DNA of 64,000 nucleotides from assembly GCF_029504695.1 (NCBI RefSeq), contig NZ_JAQFIN010000002.1, forward strand, positions 434,001 through 498,000, in the 5' to 3' direction. Position 1 is the first letter of the stretch; the number at the start of each line of letters is the position of its first letter. Positions 25,703 to 35,697 of this stretch are shown here, in pieces. The translations under genes and the position numbers were made by a program. The notes under the pieces were generated by a model, which was not told the DNA's origin, did not search any database, and saw nothing but the letters and a program-made list of their open reading frames with translations. This DNA comes from Parabacteroides sp. PF5-6. GTDB taxonomy: Bacteria; Bacteroidota; Bacteroidia; Bacteroidales; Tannerellaceae.

Positions 25703-26125
25703 ATGGCAATAAAATTCAAATTAGTCAAGTGTAATAACCTGGGACAGGACAAAAAACTCTATCCTTATAAGTATCACGCCCGGGAAGTGTATAGCGAAAC
25801 CGTTCTTTTCGACGAGCTGATCCATGAAATCGCGGAAGCGGGAACCCCTTCCAATCAGGTAAAAGCCGTATTGGACCGCATGAGTCATCTGATGCGCAAA
25901 CACATGAGCGAGGGACGGATTGTGCAGTTCGACGACTTCGGCAATTTCCGTTATTGCATCGGTTCGCCCGGTTTTGCCTCCGAAGAAGATTTTGACATAA
26001 CCCAGATCCGACCTCCCCGCTTAGTCTTTAGTCCGGGAAAAACACTCCGAAAGAGTATTCAGAAAACCACCTTCAAATCGCAAAAGCTATATGAAATGGA
26101 AATTAATGCGCTGGAACAGAGTTAA
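25703..26125 (+). CDS. HU-related DNA-binding protein
   Basis: A 140-residue protein of the Bacteroidota HU-like family. The N-terminus (KFKLVKCNNL, YPYKYHAREVYSETVLFDELIHEIAE) precedes a core resembling HU (SHLMRKHMSEGRIVQFDDFGNFRYCIGS) and a DNA-contacting arm-like FSPGKTLRKSIQK. These proteins bend or coat DNA and their specific role is mostly unknown. It stands alone, in front of a hairpin facing the convergent isomerase gene. Confidence 0.85.
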   Translation: MAIKFKLVKCNNLGQDKKLYPYKYHAREVYSETVLFDELIHEIAEAGTPSNQVKAVLDRMSHLMRKHMSEGRIVQFDDFGNFRYCIGSPGFASEEDFDITQIRPPRLVFSPGKTLRKSIQKTTFKSQKLYEMEINALEQS

Positions 26126-26146
26126 GATAGAGGTCGCATATAATTA

Positions 26147-26181
26147 CCGGGCATGATCGACGGATTGTCGACCATGCCCGG
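26147..26181. terminator. Hairpin between convergent genes
   Basis: CCGGGCATG and CATGCCCGG form the stem, extended by TCGA pairs after one mismatch, with a 7-nt loop. An A-run follows on the plus strand, so the T-tract lies on the wrong side for a classical terminator in either direction. A two-way terminator is still the simplest reading. Confidence 0.5.
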
Positions 26182-26213
26182 CTACAAAAAAAATCACGCT
26201 GAGTAGTTATTCT

Positions 26214-27206
26214 TTATTCTTTCGCGAAGAACGCGTCGAAGGCATGCGCGGAAGGCTGGAAATCGATGCGTTTGGTGAATGCGCAGGATTCCCGGGCACC
26301 GTGTTCGCGATCCATGGCGCTGTCTTCCCATTCCACGGAGAGCGGGCCTTGATAACCGATGGAGTTCAGGGCGCGGATAATCTCTTCGAAATTGATCTTT
26401 CCACGGCCGACGCTGCGGAAGTTCCAATACCGACGCGGATCGCCGAACGGCACATGGCCGCCGAATACACCGACTTGACGGGGCGTATCGCTCCACCAAA
26501 CGTCTTTCATGTGCACATGGAAAATGCGGTCGGGGAACTGATAAATGAAATCAACATAGTCGACACCCTGATAACCCAGGTGGCTCGGGTCGTAGTTGAA
26601 TCCGAACGCCGGATGATTGTTTACCGCTTCCAATGCCCGGCGGGCCGAGAATGTGTCGAAAGCGATCTCCGTCGGATGCACCTCGAGGGCAAAGCGGATA
26701 CCCAGTTTCTGGAACTCATCGAGGATCGGCGTAAAGCGACGGGCAAATTCCACATAACCTTCGTCGATCATTTGGTTGACAAAAGGAGGGAACGAGTAAA
26801 GCAGGTGCCAGATCGGGCTACCGGTGAAGCCGACAACCGTCTTTACACCCAAGGCTTTAGCGGCTTTGGCTGTGCGGATCAACTCTTCGGTGGCGCGGGA
26901 GCGAACGCCTTCCGGATCACCGTCGCCCCAGATATACGCGGGAAGGATGCCTTTGTGGCGGGCGTCGATCGGGTCGCATACGGCCTGACCGATGAGGTGG
27001 GTCGAGATGGTGTGTAATTGCATACCGTGTTGAGCCAACAGATCTTTGATGCCCTGGTAATAGGCTGGATCGGTTTGCCGTACATCCAGATGGTCGGGAA
27101 GGCCGATTTCAATACCGTCGTAACCGAATTCTTTAGCTTTTACACAGACAGTTTCTAATGATAAATCACCCCACTGGAGGGAATACAAGGTAACAGGACG
27201 TGCCAT
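26214..27206 (-). CDS. Sugar phosphate isomerase/epimerase-like TIM-barrel protein
   Basis: A 330-residue cytoplasmic protein of the xylose-isomerase-like TIM-barrel superfamily. It shows [25 protein letters not shown] at the start, then [36 protein letters not shown] and GPLSVEWED, which supply the usual metal-binding Glu, Asp, His and Glu. The substrate is not predictable. No signal peptide is seen, unlike the related gene at 60574. Confidence 0.85.
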   Translation of the reverse strand: MARPVTLYSLQWGDLSLETVCVKAKEFGYDGIEIGLPDHLDVRQTDPAYYQGIKDLLAQHGMQLHTISTHLIGQAVCDPIDARHKGILPAYIWGDGDPEGVRSRATEELIRTAKAAKALGVKTVVGFTGSPIWHLLYSFPPFVNQMIDEGYVEFARRFTPILDEFQKLGIRFALEVHPTEIAFDTFSARRALEAVNNHPAFGFNYDPSHLGYQGVDYVDFIYQFPDRIFHVHMKDVWWSDTPRQVGVFGGHVPFGDPRRYWNFRSVGRGKINFEEIIRALNSIGYQGPLSVEWEDSAMDREHGARESCAFTKRIDFQPSAHAFDAFFAKE

Positions 27207-27276
27207 AATTTTTATTTTTAGGTATTAGATATATGTATGCTTTGATATTCAAAAGCTAGCTTCAGAAGCCGCTTTA

Positions 27277-27284
27277 CAAAGCTA
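27277..27284 (-). promoter_or_regulatory. Candidate -7 box for the isomerase-like gene
   Basis: On the minus strand this is TAGCTTTG, 70 bp before the start codon at 27206. Confidence 0.35.
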
Positions 27285-27291
27285 AAAAAAA

Positions 27292-27299
27292 TACATTTG
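27292..27299 (+). promoter_or_regulatory. Candidate -7 box for the lipoprotein gene
   Basis: TACATTTG matches TAnnTTTG and lies 93 bp before ATG 27393, only 7 bp from the opposing minus-strand box. Confidence 0.35.
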
Positions 27300-27392
27300 C
27301 GCCTCACTTTTTCTTGCTTAATATTTTTTAAATTCCAAAAAAAGTATTTTCTTTAAGGTGATATTTTTAGGTTTAACTCAAATACCAATGCT

Positions 27393-28337
27393 ATGAAAGT
27401 AAAAAGCTATTTGGTTTGGATGAGCACTCTGGCTCTCCTTAGTTGTAACTCCTCTCCCGATCCGGTTGATCCGCGATTTGTTGATCCGGAGGAAGAGGTT
27501 TTCCCCGTGAAGTTCTCCTTGTTGCTGAAAGAAGAAGTGTACTCCTTTCCGGAAACCCGTGGTATCCCGCCCTTGAATATCCCGGAACCTATTGCTGTGG
27601 TGCGTGGCGAAGATCCCAAAACGCTCGAAGACCTTTGTTGCCAGATTGAATATATTGTATTCAAAGATGGTGAAACAACGCCCTACCGGAATCTTACCTA
27701 TACCCGGGAGGACTTGGATTTCGGAGTGCTGTCGGATGAATTGCCCCGTGGAGCGTATGAATTTGTGGTGATTGCCCACAACTCTTCTTCGGTGTCGCTC
27801 CAGGGAAATGCGCTGGCGTTCGACCGGGTGACGGATACATTTCATCATGCTTTCTTCCTGGAAGTAGAGCCGGGGGATATACATGAAGAAACGATCACGC
27901 TCTACCGTGTAGTCAGTAAGATTGAATTTGTCTCGACGGATATCGTACCCGACGATGCAAAAGAGTTTAGTATCCGGCTGGACAAACATCCTTGCCTCTT
28001 GAATTTATCGACCGGCCACGGTCTGGCCCCGGAAGAGCAGGAGCCTCTTTTCACTTATTCGCTGACCGAATATATCGGCAGTACGGATGTCACCCATGCC
28101 TTCTTTACGTTTGTGCCGGAAGAGGGTGTGTCTTTAACCGCCCATCTGAAAGCGATAAATACGACCGATGACATTCTGCGTGAGCGTACGGTTGAGAATA
28201 TACAACCGGTTGTGAATAAGATCTTGCGGTATACCGGGAGATTATACAACTCTTCTCATTCGGATGATGAATTTACAATCATTCTGGATGAAAATGGCGA
28301 ATGGAGTGAGACGATCGAAAATGAATTGGGGGATTGA
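27393..28337 (+). CDS. FimB/Mfa2-like fimbria-associated lipoprotein
   Basis: A 314-residue lipoprotein with lipobox LLSC (Cys18) followed by an acidic, proline-rich start. The body has the beta-rich pattern of Bacteroidales fimbrillin-associated lipoproteins: CQIEYIVFKDGE, LPRGAYEFVVIAHNSSS, ITLYRVVSKIEFVSTD, FFTFVPEEGVSLTAHLKA, and an ending DEFTIILDENGEWSE. Such proteins anchor or cap fimbriae. No fimbrillin gene is adjacent, so family membership is moderately supported only. Confidence 0.55.
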   Translation: MKVKSYLVWMSTLALLSCNSSPDPVDPRFVDPEEEVFPVKFSLLLKEEVYSFPETRGIPPLNIPEPIAVVRGEDPKTLEDLCCQIEYIVFKDGETTPYRNLTYTREDLDFGVLSDELPRGAYEFVVIAHNSSSVSLQGNALAFDRVTDTFHHAFFLEVEPGDIHEETITLYRVVSKIEFVSTDIVPDDAKEFSIRLDKHPCLLNLSTGHGLAPEEQEPLFTYSLTEYIGSTDVTHAFFTFVPEEGVSLTAHLKAINTTDDILRERTVENIQPVVNKILRYTGRLYNSSHSDDEFTIILDENGEWSETIENELGD

Positions 28338-28599
28338 AATGAGGCTATCTGTTGAATATCCGCGGGGGAAAACTTGTAATAAGTGATCGAAATGTTGTAA
28401 AAAGTGAAATGCTCGATTAAAAGGTGTTGTAAAAACTATTCATTTGTTGAATAAGTGCAAATAAAGTCGTTATATTTTTATTTTAATAAATTTTATACTT
28501 ATTAAAATGTTAATTACGAAATTAATAAATACATTTGTTATGTGCTTAAAAAGAAAGATACATAATCTTAAATGGAATAAATTAAAATATATATATAAA

Positions 28600-29103
28600 A
28601 TGAATGCACTTAAATTTCAAAAAAACCTATTAGGTTTACAGGAGAACATGATGAACTTTGCCCTGACGTTGACGGCGAACAGGGATGATGCACAGGACTT
28701 ATTGCAGGATACGACTCTTAAGGTTCTCGGCAATCAGGACAAGTATGTTGACAACATCAATTTCAAAGGGTGGGTGTTGACGGTTATGCGTAATATTTTT
28801 ATCAATAACTACCATAAAGTGGTACGTACGCAAACGATTATAGATCAAAATGCGGATTTGTACAATTTGGAGATGATGAGCGAATCCGGTTTTGATAGTC
28901 CGGAAGGGTCTTACCAACTGGGAGAGATCAATCAGGCTATTGAAAATCTGGATGGTGAATTACGCATACCCTTCTCTCTCTATTTGAGCGGCTATAAATA
29001 TCAGGAGATTGCGGATCAGCTGGCTCTGCCTTTGGGCACGATTAAGAGCCGTATTTTCTTTGCCCGTAAAGAATTACAAGAGAAGTTGAAAGCATATAAA
29101 TAA
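28600..29103 (+). CDS. ECF-type RNA polymerase sigma factor
   Basis: From ATG 28600 the product is 167 residues. Region 2 covers about 10-70 (NMMNFALTLTANRDDAQDLLQDTTLKVL, FKGWVLTVMRNIFINNYHK) and region 4 about 110-160, with the HTH YKYQEIADQLALPLGTIKSRIF. The longer frame from 28507 adds a Lys/Ile-rich stretch from A+T-rich DNA and is unlikely. No anti-sigma gene follows; a terminator comes 48 bp after the stop codon. Confidence 0.88.
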   Translation: MNALKFQKNLLGLQENMMNFALTLTANRDDAQDLLQDTTLKVLGNQDKYVDNINFKGWVLTVMRNIFINNYHKVVRTQTIIDQNADLYNLEMMSESGFDSPEGSYQLGEINQAIENLDGELRIPFSLYLSGYKYQEIADQLALPLGTIKSRIFFARKELQEKLKAYK

Positions 29104-29150
29104 GAAAATACGACTCCGATGATAAGGACATGGCATACAAATGTTTTTTA

Positions 29151-29186
29151 AAAGGCTATAGATTTTGTTTATCTATAGCCTTTTTT
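29151..29186. terminator. Bidirectional terminator between convergent genes
   Basis: A perfect 13-bp stem (29151-29163 with 29171-29183, core GGCTATAGAT/ATCTATAGCC) has a 7-nt loop. T residues follow on the plus strand and A residues precede it, so it can serve both the sigma gene and the opposing carboxylase gene. Confidence 0.9.
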
Positions 29187-29189
29187 GAT

Positions 29190-31052
29190 TTATTCAACTT
29201 CCAGCATGGGCGTTCCCTCCGGAACGAAATCGCCGATATTGACCAGTATTTGCTTCACTTTGCCGGAGTAGGGTGAAGAGATATTGTTCTCCATCTTCAT
29301 CGCTTCAAGAATTAAAACATTCTCTCCGCTGGCAAGTGTATCCCCGGGTTTTACCAATAACTGAAATATACGTCCCGGCATTGGGGCGGCAATGATCTGT
29401 CCGGTGATCTTTTCCGCCTGCTTTTTATCCGTATCCGGCAGGTTGTCGTGCCCGTTTATCCCTGTTTCTTTAGCATGAATCTTCTGATACTGTTCCTTTT
29501 TGAACTTCATCAGATAATCTTTTGCTACGGTCGGGAATAATTCCAGTAACAATTGTTCCTTATTATTTTCTGCCAATGGAGTATTGCCGCAATCAGCCAA
29601 TAGCGGATTGGGTTGCATCTCGTATGCGGAGGTGTCGTAAGGGGTTTCTTCCCGTACACCGGCAATCTTAAACCGGAATTCCGGATCGACGGGCACGGGT
29701 GTTTCGCCGTATTCGCCTTTGACCAGGTTCCGGAACTGGTTGGATACATTCGTGTATTGGGGTTTCCCGTTTTTCTCATCGAGCGCGCAGTTCACTGCTT
29801 GTACGCCGACAATCTGGCTGGTCGGCGTGACCAAGGGAGGCAGGCCTGCATCCAGCCGGACACGCGGGATCAATTCCATTGCACGTTGCAGGATGAATTC
29901 ACTTTTCAATTGCTTGAGCTGGGCGACCATATTGGTGTACATCCCGCCGGGTATTTCGGCTTTCTTCACCAATTCGTCGGGTTTGGGAAATCCAAAATGA
30001 GCTTCAATGCCGTGGCAAGCCTGGATCAACACCTCTTCGTTGTTTTGTTGGGCGGCTTTGATGGCCGTATCGAATAATTTATCAACGGCTTCGGGTAGCT
30101 GATCCCTCAATGGGGAGAACTTGTTGGGGTATTGTTTGATGACATCATACGCTTCCAGCTCTTTCCGGATATAGAGTAACTCCCCGTTTATCTTTTCTAT
30201 CGCCTCCATATCCAGATCGAGGTCAATGCCTAATTTCTGACAGAAAACGTAGATCAGTTCAATTGGAGGGGCTGCCGGACCACCAGCGAAATACCAGATA
30301 TTGGTATCAATTATATCAACCCCGTTTACGATTGCGGAAAGAACGGAGGCTAAACCATATCCGGGTGTGCAATGGGTGTGAAAATCAATAGGTATCGACA
30401 GGTTTTTCTTGAAAAGCCGGATCAAGGCGGCAACGCGACTCGGGGGAATCAATCCGCTCATATCTTTGATCGTGATCATATCGGCGCCTAATGCCTCCAT
30501 CTGTTTCGCTTTCGTAAGGAAATAGTCGTCGGTGAAGATCTTATGGGGAAGCTTCTTCCCTTTCAGCTGGGCTTTCAACCGTTCTGTTGTGGAGAAATGC
30601 GGGTCAATGGTGTAGCAGACGGCGCAATCGGCAATGCCTCCGTATTTCTTGACCGACTTAATGGTCGATTTGATGTTGTTGATATCATTCAGCGCATCGA
30701 AAATACGCATGATACCCAGACCGGAGTCTATCGCTTCCCGGCAAAATCCGTCGATTACACTGTCGGGATAGGGATTGTAACCAAAGAGATTTCGCCCGCG
30801 GGATAAAGCGGTCAGTTTGGAACTCTCCCCTACGGCTGCTTTTATTTTTTCCAGTCGATCCCATGGGTTCTCATGCAGATACCGCATGACTGAGTCCGGA
30901 ACAGCTCCGCCCCAGACTTCCATTGCGTAAAAACCGGCATTTTGATAAAAAGGCAACACCCGATCAATCTGTTGTTGAGTCATGCGTGTCGCGAAAGCGG
31001 ACTGTTGACCGTCGCGGAGGGTCAAGTCCCTGATTTTCAATCTTGGCTTCAT
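29190..31052 (-). CDS. Biotin-dependent carboxylase/decarboxylase alpha subunit
   Basis: A 620-residue protein of the oxaloacetate decarboxylase alpha / pyruvate carboxylase subunit B family. It has a carboxyltransferase TIM barrel with RDGQQSAFATRM (14-25), ITIKDMSGLIPP containing the carboxylated-type Lys, and the metal-site DFHTHCTPGYG. A PYC-like conserved middle and a linker follow. A C-terminal biotinyl domain carries EAMKMEN, with biotin-Lys at about 586. It transfers a carboxyl group between biotin and pyruvate/oxaloacetate. No decarboxylase beta/gamma or biotin carboxylase gene is adjacent. Confidence 0.9.
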   Translation of the reverse strand: MKPRLKIRDLTLRDGQQSAFATRMTQQQIDRVLPFYQNAGFYAMEVWGGAVPDSVMRYLHENPWDRLEKIKAAVGESSKLTALSRGRNLFGYNPYPDSVIDGFCREAIDSGLGIMRIFDALNDINNIKSTIKSVKKYGGIADCAVCYTIDPHFSTTERLKAQLKGKKLPHKIFTDDYFLTKAKQMEALGADMITIKDMSGLIPPSRVAALIRLFKKNLSIPIDFHTHCTPGYGLASVLSAIVNGVDIIDTNIWYFAGGPAAPPIELIYVFCQKLGIDLDLDMEAIEKINGELLYIRKELEAYDVIKQYPNKFSPLRDQLPEAVDKLFDTAIKAAQQNNEEVLIQACHGIEAHFGFPKPDELVKKAEIPGGMYTNMVAQLKQLKSEFILQRAMELIPRVRLDAGLPPLVTPTSQIVGVQAVNCALDEKNGKPQYTNVSNQFRNLVKGEYGETPVPVDPEFRFKIAGVREETPYDTSAYEMQPNPLLADCGNTPLAENNKEQLLLELFPTVAKDYLMKFKKEQYQKIHAKETGINGHDNLPDTDKKQAEKITGQIIAAPMPGRIFQLLVKPGDTLASGENVLILEAMKMENNISSPYSGKVKQILVNIGDFVPEGTPMLEVE

Positions 31053-31242
31053 TTTCGTGTCGTTTAGTTTAGATGTTTTAAACGGTGTAAATGTATCGAT
31101 TAAGTTTAATTAAAGAATTATTTCTTCAATGATCTTAAACATACGACTAAAAGAACTATATTTGCCTGATCTTTATTACCTTGCCGTAGAGTTTTTTGTT
31201 TGAAATACGAGAGCAATACTGGCTTATATCGATATCCCGTAA

Positions 31243-31380
31243 CCCTGTTTGATCTCCGCCATCACAAAAGTACTGGTCAACGAGCCCAAGCTGTCAATTG
31301 CATCGGCAACCGTCCGCCTTTCTATCGGAACGGAGCATATCGAGGATCTCCTGGCGGATCTGAAGCAGGCGTTGCAATAG
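31243..31380 (+). pseudogene. Remnant of the C-terminus of a Cys/Met-metabolism PLP enzyme
   Basis: One frame, open only after a TAA at 31240 and ending in TAG, reads ...KLSIASATVRLSIGTE followed by HIEDLLADLKQALQ. This closely resembles the end of cystathionine gamma-synthase/lyase and methionine gamma-lyase family enzymes (RLSVGIEDVEDLIADLEQAL type). The remaining ~350 residues, including the PLP lysine region, are absent. It is probably a decayed gene left behind by the arrival of neighbouring DNA. Confidence 0.5.
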
Positions 31381-31474
31381 AATGTCAGCTCCGCGAAAAC
31401 TTATGCCGCATGTTCTGCAGCATATCCTTAATGTATATTGAACACTTACAGGCCGGAGAATCCCATTTAATCCG

Positions 31475-31482
31475 TATATTTG
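31475..31482 (+). promoter_or_regulatory. Candidate -7 box for the hybrid sensor gene
   Basis: TATATTTG matches TAnnTTTG and lies 38 bp before ATG 31520. Confidence 0.45.
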
Positions 31483-31519
31483 CGTCTGAATCCAACGATT
31501 GAGAGGTAAAACGGTTTCT

Positions 31520-34500
31520 ATGTGTGTGCGCAAACTATTATGGAATACGCTGGCGGTTCTTTGCCTGATAAGCTTTAAGCTATCGGCAGGGCAGTCGCTT
31601 TCATATACCTTCGAACAGCTGTCCATCCAGGACGGCTTGCCGACCAACGAGGTGAACTCGATCTTCCAGGACAGCGACGGGTTTATCTGGCTGGCCACCC
31701 GGGGAGGGCTTTGCCAGTACGACGGCTATTCGATCCGCACCTTCAAGTCCAATCTCTATACTCCCGGTTTACTCAACAACAACAATGTCTACAGCCTGAC
31801 GGAAGACGCGGACAAACAACTCTGGATCGGCACGTCCAATGGATTGAATGTATTGGATAAACGCACGGGCACGATGCGAAAGATCGTGAACGAATCGTTG
31901 CGCGAAAGCCTGATCACCCGTATCCTTTTCCCGCGATCGGGAGGTATGTTGATCGCTACCGAAGGCGGTGTCGAGCAATACGATCCGGCGACAAACACCT
32001 GTACGCCTTTCCTACCCGACCGGTTGGTTAGGGCTTCTATCAAAGAACTGATGGAAGATTCGCGGGGGAATATATGGTTCGGCACCTGGGCGGAGGGATT
32101 GCATCGCTATGACCCCGCCACTGATCAGCTTTATACGTATCCCCAGCTGAGCAAGGAGAATTCCTCGCAAGCGGTATTTGAAGACAGCCGGCAACGCATC
32201 TGGGTAGGCACCTGGGATAACGGTTTGTACTGCATCCAGAATCCGTACGAACCGGAAAAGCTCGACATCCGGTCGTACACCTACGCCAAGGATAATCCGC
32301 AAAGCTTAGCCGATCGGTATGTATTCTCCATCTCGGAAGACCTGAACACGGGCATGATATGGGTGGGCACCCGCAACGGTTTGAGCATTCTGGAAGATGA
32401 GGCAACGGGCCGATTCCGCAATTATGTTCCCGACAACTCGGCGAGCGCGATATCTTATAATGTAGTGCAATTCCTGTTGAGGGATAGGCAGGGACTGATG
32501 TGGATCGCCACCCTGGGCGGCGGGGTGAACTATGTCGTTACGGAGAACTATGATTTCGGGATCAATACATTAAGCGATTTCTCCCATGAGTTTGTACACA
32601 ACCCCTCTATCCGCAGTGTATTGGTGGCCAAGAACGGATTGATATGGCTGGGGCTCGGCAACCTGGGGTTCCTGATCTATAACCGCATCACCGGGAAGTA
32701 CGTCTATAATATGGAATCTGAGGAGTTCGGTTTTATCGGGCGTATCCCTACGGTCAATACCATTGTGCAATCGCCCACGACGGGCAAGATCTGGATCGGC
32801 ACCTACGACTGGGGCATTGTGGAATACGACGAGACGGCTCCCCGCGGGAAACGCGCCCGGCTGTTGAACCGCGATGCCTGTCCTTGGGTCAACAACCAGT
32901 GTATCTTCTCTATCCTGGAAGATTCGAAGGGCAACACCTGGTTTGGTACCCGCAACGGGATCAGCATATTGAAAGCCGACGGGGAAGGCATCAACCTAAG
33001 TAATCTGTACGCCGAATCCACCCTGCTTTTCAACCTCTCTATCGTGGCGATGCAGGAAGACCGGCAGGGAAATATATGGGCAGCGACCAGCAATGGCGGC
33101 ATCATCCGCATCACCGGCGACCCGGCAAAAGCGGATGAACTGCAGTTTAAGAAATATATCCCGGAGAAGAATAACCTGAACAGTGTCACGGTCTCCTGCC
33201 TGTTTATCGACAAACAGCAACGCCTCTGGGCAGGGGCGGAAGGCGGCGGCCTGAGCTTGTATGACACCGAGGCGGATGGCTTCCGTCCGGTCCACCAGGC
33301 ATTATCTCTTCCCGGCGATGCGATTATGAGTATCCAGCAGGATACCAAAGGGAATCTGTGGCTGGCTTCGAACGCCGGCTTGATCCGTTTGGCTGTCCCC
33401 GACAGGATTGAAGAGGCGACACACCATCTGTACACCCTTTCCGACGGGCTGCAGGACAATGAGTTCAACCGCAATTCCGCTTTTACCGACATTAACGGTG
33501 AGATGTTCTTCGGTGGGCACCACGGATACAATTTCTTCTTCCCCGACCGGATGTCGGGCGATGAGGCCTTCCCTCCCGTCCGGGTGACCGATATAAAGAT
33601 ATACAATCAACCCTGGGATCAGCTGCCTGCCCAAGCGCGACAGGAAATCTCTCCGCATGCCCCGGATTTCACCGAGCAGATCCGGCTGTCGTACAAACGG
33701 AACAATTTCAATATCGAGTTTGCCGCCCTGGGTTATGCCGCTCCGGCGCAGATCAAATATGCTTATCGGCTGGAAGGGTTCGATCCGGGCTGGCAATATA
33801 CGGATGCTTCCCGGCGGTTTGCCTACTACAACAACCTGGAACCGGGAGAGTACACGTTCCAGCTGAAAGCGACCAACCGCAACGGCATCTGGGACGAGGA
33901 ACACATCCGGACAATCCGCGTGGAGATCCTGCCGCCTCCCTGGAAGACCGGATGGGCTTATCTGTTGTACACCTGTATCGTATTATTGCTTCTCTATGCC
34001 ATTTACCGTTTTATCCGTTACCGCCTGAAACTGACCCAGGCGCTTCACCTGGCGGAGATGGAACAGGCCAAGCGCGATGAGATCAACCATTCGAAACTGA
34101 TGTTCTTTACCAATATCACCCACGAGCTTCTCACACCGCTGACCATTCTCTCCGCGTCGGTGGATGAGGTGAAGTTGTTGAGTCCTGCCCTGAATGAACA
34201 GTATAAGGTAATGACCGCCCATATCAACCGGTTGATCCGCCTATTGCAGCAGATCCTTGAATTCCGCAAGGCGGAGAGCGGCAACCTGCGCTTGAAGGTA
34301 TCACAAGGCGACCTGGTGCAATTCGTCCGCAACAGTATCGAGAGTTTCCAGCCGTTGATTAAAAAGAAGCAGATGACTTTCCGGTTCGAGAACGATCCAA
34401 TGCCACCGGTCTATTTCGATCCGGACAAATGGGATAAGATCCTTTACAATCTGTTGTCGAACGCCGCGAAATACAATACGCCCGGTTCGAATGTCGGGAT

Positions 34501-35662
34501 CTCGCTCGCCTACCGTGAAGCGTCCGGCGAGGTGGTGCTTTCGGTCAGAGACAACGGCAAGGGCATGTCGCCGGAAGAGACTAAAAACCTGTTCAAACGT
34601 TTCTACGAAGGCGATTACCGGAAGTTCAATACGATCGGCACAGGCATCGGGCTCTCCTTGACGCGCGACCTGGTTGTTTTGCATCACGGCGAGATCGTGG
34701 TTGAGAGCGCTCTGGGCGAAGGCACGGCGTTTATTGTCACCCTCCCGGTCCATAGAGACCACTACCAGGCGGAGGAGATCGATGAAGATCAACAGATCGA
34801 TACCTATTCGTATGCCGCGGAGGAGGAACCGGGAGATACGGTTTCGCCCATCGCTCCTACCGCGGAGAAGAAATACGCGTTACTGTTGATCGAAGACAAC
34901 GAGGATCTGTTGCGGTTGATGGTCAGGCTCTTGAGCGTCGAATACCATATCTTCACCGCGCAGACCGGGAAAGAGGGCTTGGAAATGATGGAAAAGGAAG
35001 AGATCGACCTGGTCGTCTCCGATATTATGATGCCCGAAATGGATGGCATCGACTTCTGCAAGCAGGTAAAGAGCAAGCTGGAGATCAGCCATATACCGGT
35101 TATCCTATTGACTGCCAAAAACCGGGAAGAAGACCGGGTGGAGGCCTACGAATCGGGAGCCGATGGTTTCCTGAACAAACCGTTCAACCTGAGTATCCTG
35201 CATGCCCGCATCAACAACCTGTTGAAAGCGAAAGAACGCAACAACCGCGATTTCAAGAAACAGCTGGTCTTCGAAGCCAATGAACTGAACTACACCACGG
35301 TCGACGAAGAATTCCTGCAACGGGCGATCGACCTGGTGCATCTCCACCTCGACGACGCGTCCTTCGATCAACATCTGTTCCAGCAGGAGATGGGCACGAG
35401 CAAGTCCACGCTCTACCGGAAGATCAAGTCACTCACAGGCCTCAACACCTCCGCTTTCATCCGCAATATCCGCATGAAAGCCGCCTGCCGCATCATGGAA
35501 GAGAAGAAACATCTGCGCATCTCCGAACTCGCCTATGCCGTCGGCTTCAACGACCCCAAATACTTCAGCGTCTGCTTCAAAAAAGAGTTCGGCATGCAAC
35601 CCAGCGAATATATGGAACGCTTCGTGCCGGAGGCGGTATCCCGCAGGGATTCAAACGCGTAA
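31520..35662 (+). CDS. Hybrid two-component system sensor/regulator (HTCS)
   Basis: A one-protein two-component system that senses a glycan fragment in the periplasm and activates the neighbouring utilisation genes. From ATG 31520 it is 1,380 residues, with a signal/anchor (LLWNTLAVLCLISFKLSAGQ). About 14 Reg_prop propeller repeats follow (IWLATRGGL, LWIGTSNGL, IWFGTWAEGL), then a Y_Y_Y domain and a membrane helix (WAYLLYTCIVLLLLYAIYRF). Next come HisKA with phospho-acceptor His868 (NITHELLTPL), HATPase (NLLSNAAKYN, GTGIGLSLT), a receiver with Asp1168 (VVSDIMMPEMDG) and an AraC HTH. A TTG at 31499 is the alternative start. Confidence 0.95.
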   Translation: MCVRKLLWNTLAVLCLISFKLSAGQSLSYTFEQLSIQDGLPTNEVNSIFQDSDGFIWLATRGGLCQYDGYSIRTFKSNLYTPGLLNNNNVYSLTEDADKQLWIGTSNGLNVLDKRTGTMRKIVNESLRESLITRILFPRSGGMLIATEGGVEQYDPATNTCTPFLPDRLVRASIKELMEDSRGNIWFGTWAEGLHRYDPATDQLYTYPQLSKENSSQAVFEDSRQRIWVGTWDNGLYCIQNPYEPEKLDIRSYTYAKDNPQSLADRYVFSISEDLNTGMIWVGTRNGLSILEDEATGRFRNYVPDNSASAISYNVVQFLLRDRQGLMWIATLGGGVNYVVTENYDFGINTLSDFSHEFVHNPSIRSVLVAKNGLIWLGLGNLGFLIYNRITGKYVYNMESEEFGFIGRIPTVNTIVQSPTTGKIWIGTYDWGIVEYDETAPRGKRARLLNRDACPWVNNQCIFSILEDSKGNTWFGTRNGISILKADGEGINLSNLYAESTLLFNLSIVAMQEDRQGNIWAATSNGGIIRITGDPAKADELQFKKYIPEKNNLNSVTVSCLFIDKQQRLWAGAEGGGLSLYDTEADGFRPVHQALSLPGDAIMSIQQDTKGNLWLASNAGLIRLAVPDRIEEATHHLYTLSDGLQDNEFNRNSAFTDINGEMFFGGHHGYNFFFPDRMSGDEAFPPVRVTDIKIYNQPWDQLPAQARQEISPHAPDFTEQIRLSYKRNNFNIEFAALGYAAPAQIKYAYRLEGFDPGWQYTDASRRFAYYNNLEPGEYTFQLKATNRNGIWDEEHIRTIRVEILPPPWKTGWAYLLYTCIVLLLLYAIYRFIRYRLKLTQALHLAEMEQAKRDEINHSKLMFFTNITHELLTPLTILSASVDEVKLLSPALNEQYKVMTAHINRLIRLLQQILEFRKAESGNLRLKVSQGDLVQFVRNSIESFQPLIKKKQMTFRFENDPMPPVYFDPDKWDKILYNLLSNAAKYNTPGSNVGISLAYREASGEVVLSVRDNGKGMSPEETKNLFKRFYEGDYRKFNTIGTGIGLSLTRDLVVLHHGEIVVESALGEGTAFIVTLPVHRDHYQAEEIDEDQQIDTYSYAAEEEPGDTVSPIAPTAEKKYALLLIEDNEDLLRLMVRLLSVEYHIFTAQTGKEGLEMMEKEEIDLVVSDIMMPEMDGIDFCKQVKSKLEISHIPVILLTAKNREEDRVEAYESGADGFLNKPFNLSILHARINNLLKAKERNNRDFKKQLVFEANELNYTTVDEEFLQRAIDLVHLHLDDASFDQHLFQQEMGTSKSTLYRKIKSLTGLNTSAFIRNIRMKAACRIMEEKKHLRISELAYAVGFNDPKYFSVCFKKEFGMQPSEYMERFVPEAVSRRDSNA

Positions 35663-35697
35663 TCCCCTTGCAAATTAAACACCAATGTTTTGTTCGC

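Larger units (their letters stand above)
31053..31519. other. Intergenic region upstream of the hybrid sensor
   Basis: Between divergent genes. It contains a likely pseudogene fragment (31243-31380) and a candidate -7 box for the sensor gene (31475-31482). An open frame from 31200 is out of register with the recognisable remnant and probably fortuitous. Confidence 0.6.

Noticed and set aside
31200-31502. 100-codon frame upstream of the hybrid sensor
   Set aside because: The recognisable PLP-enzyme remnant is in another frame, so this is a shadow.
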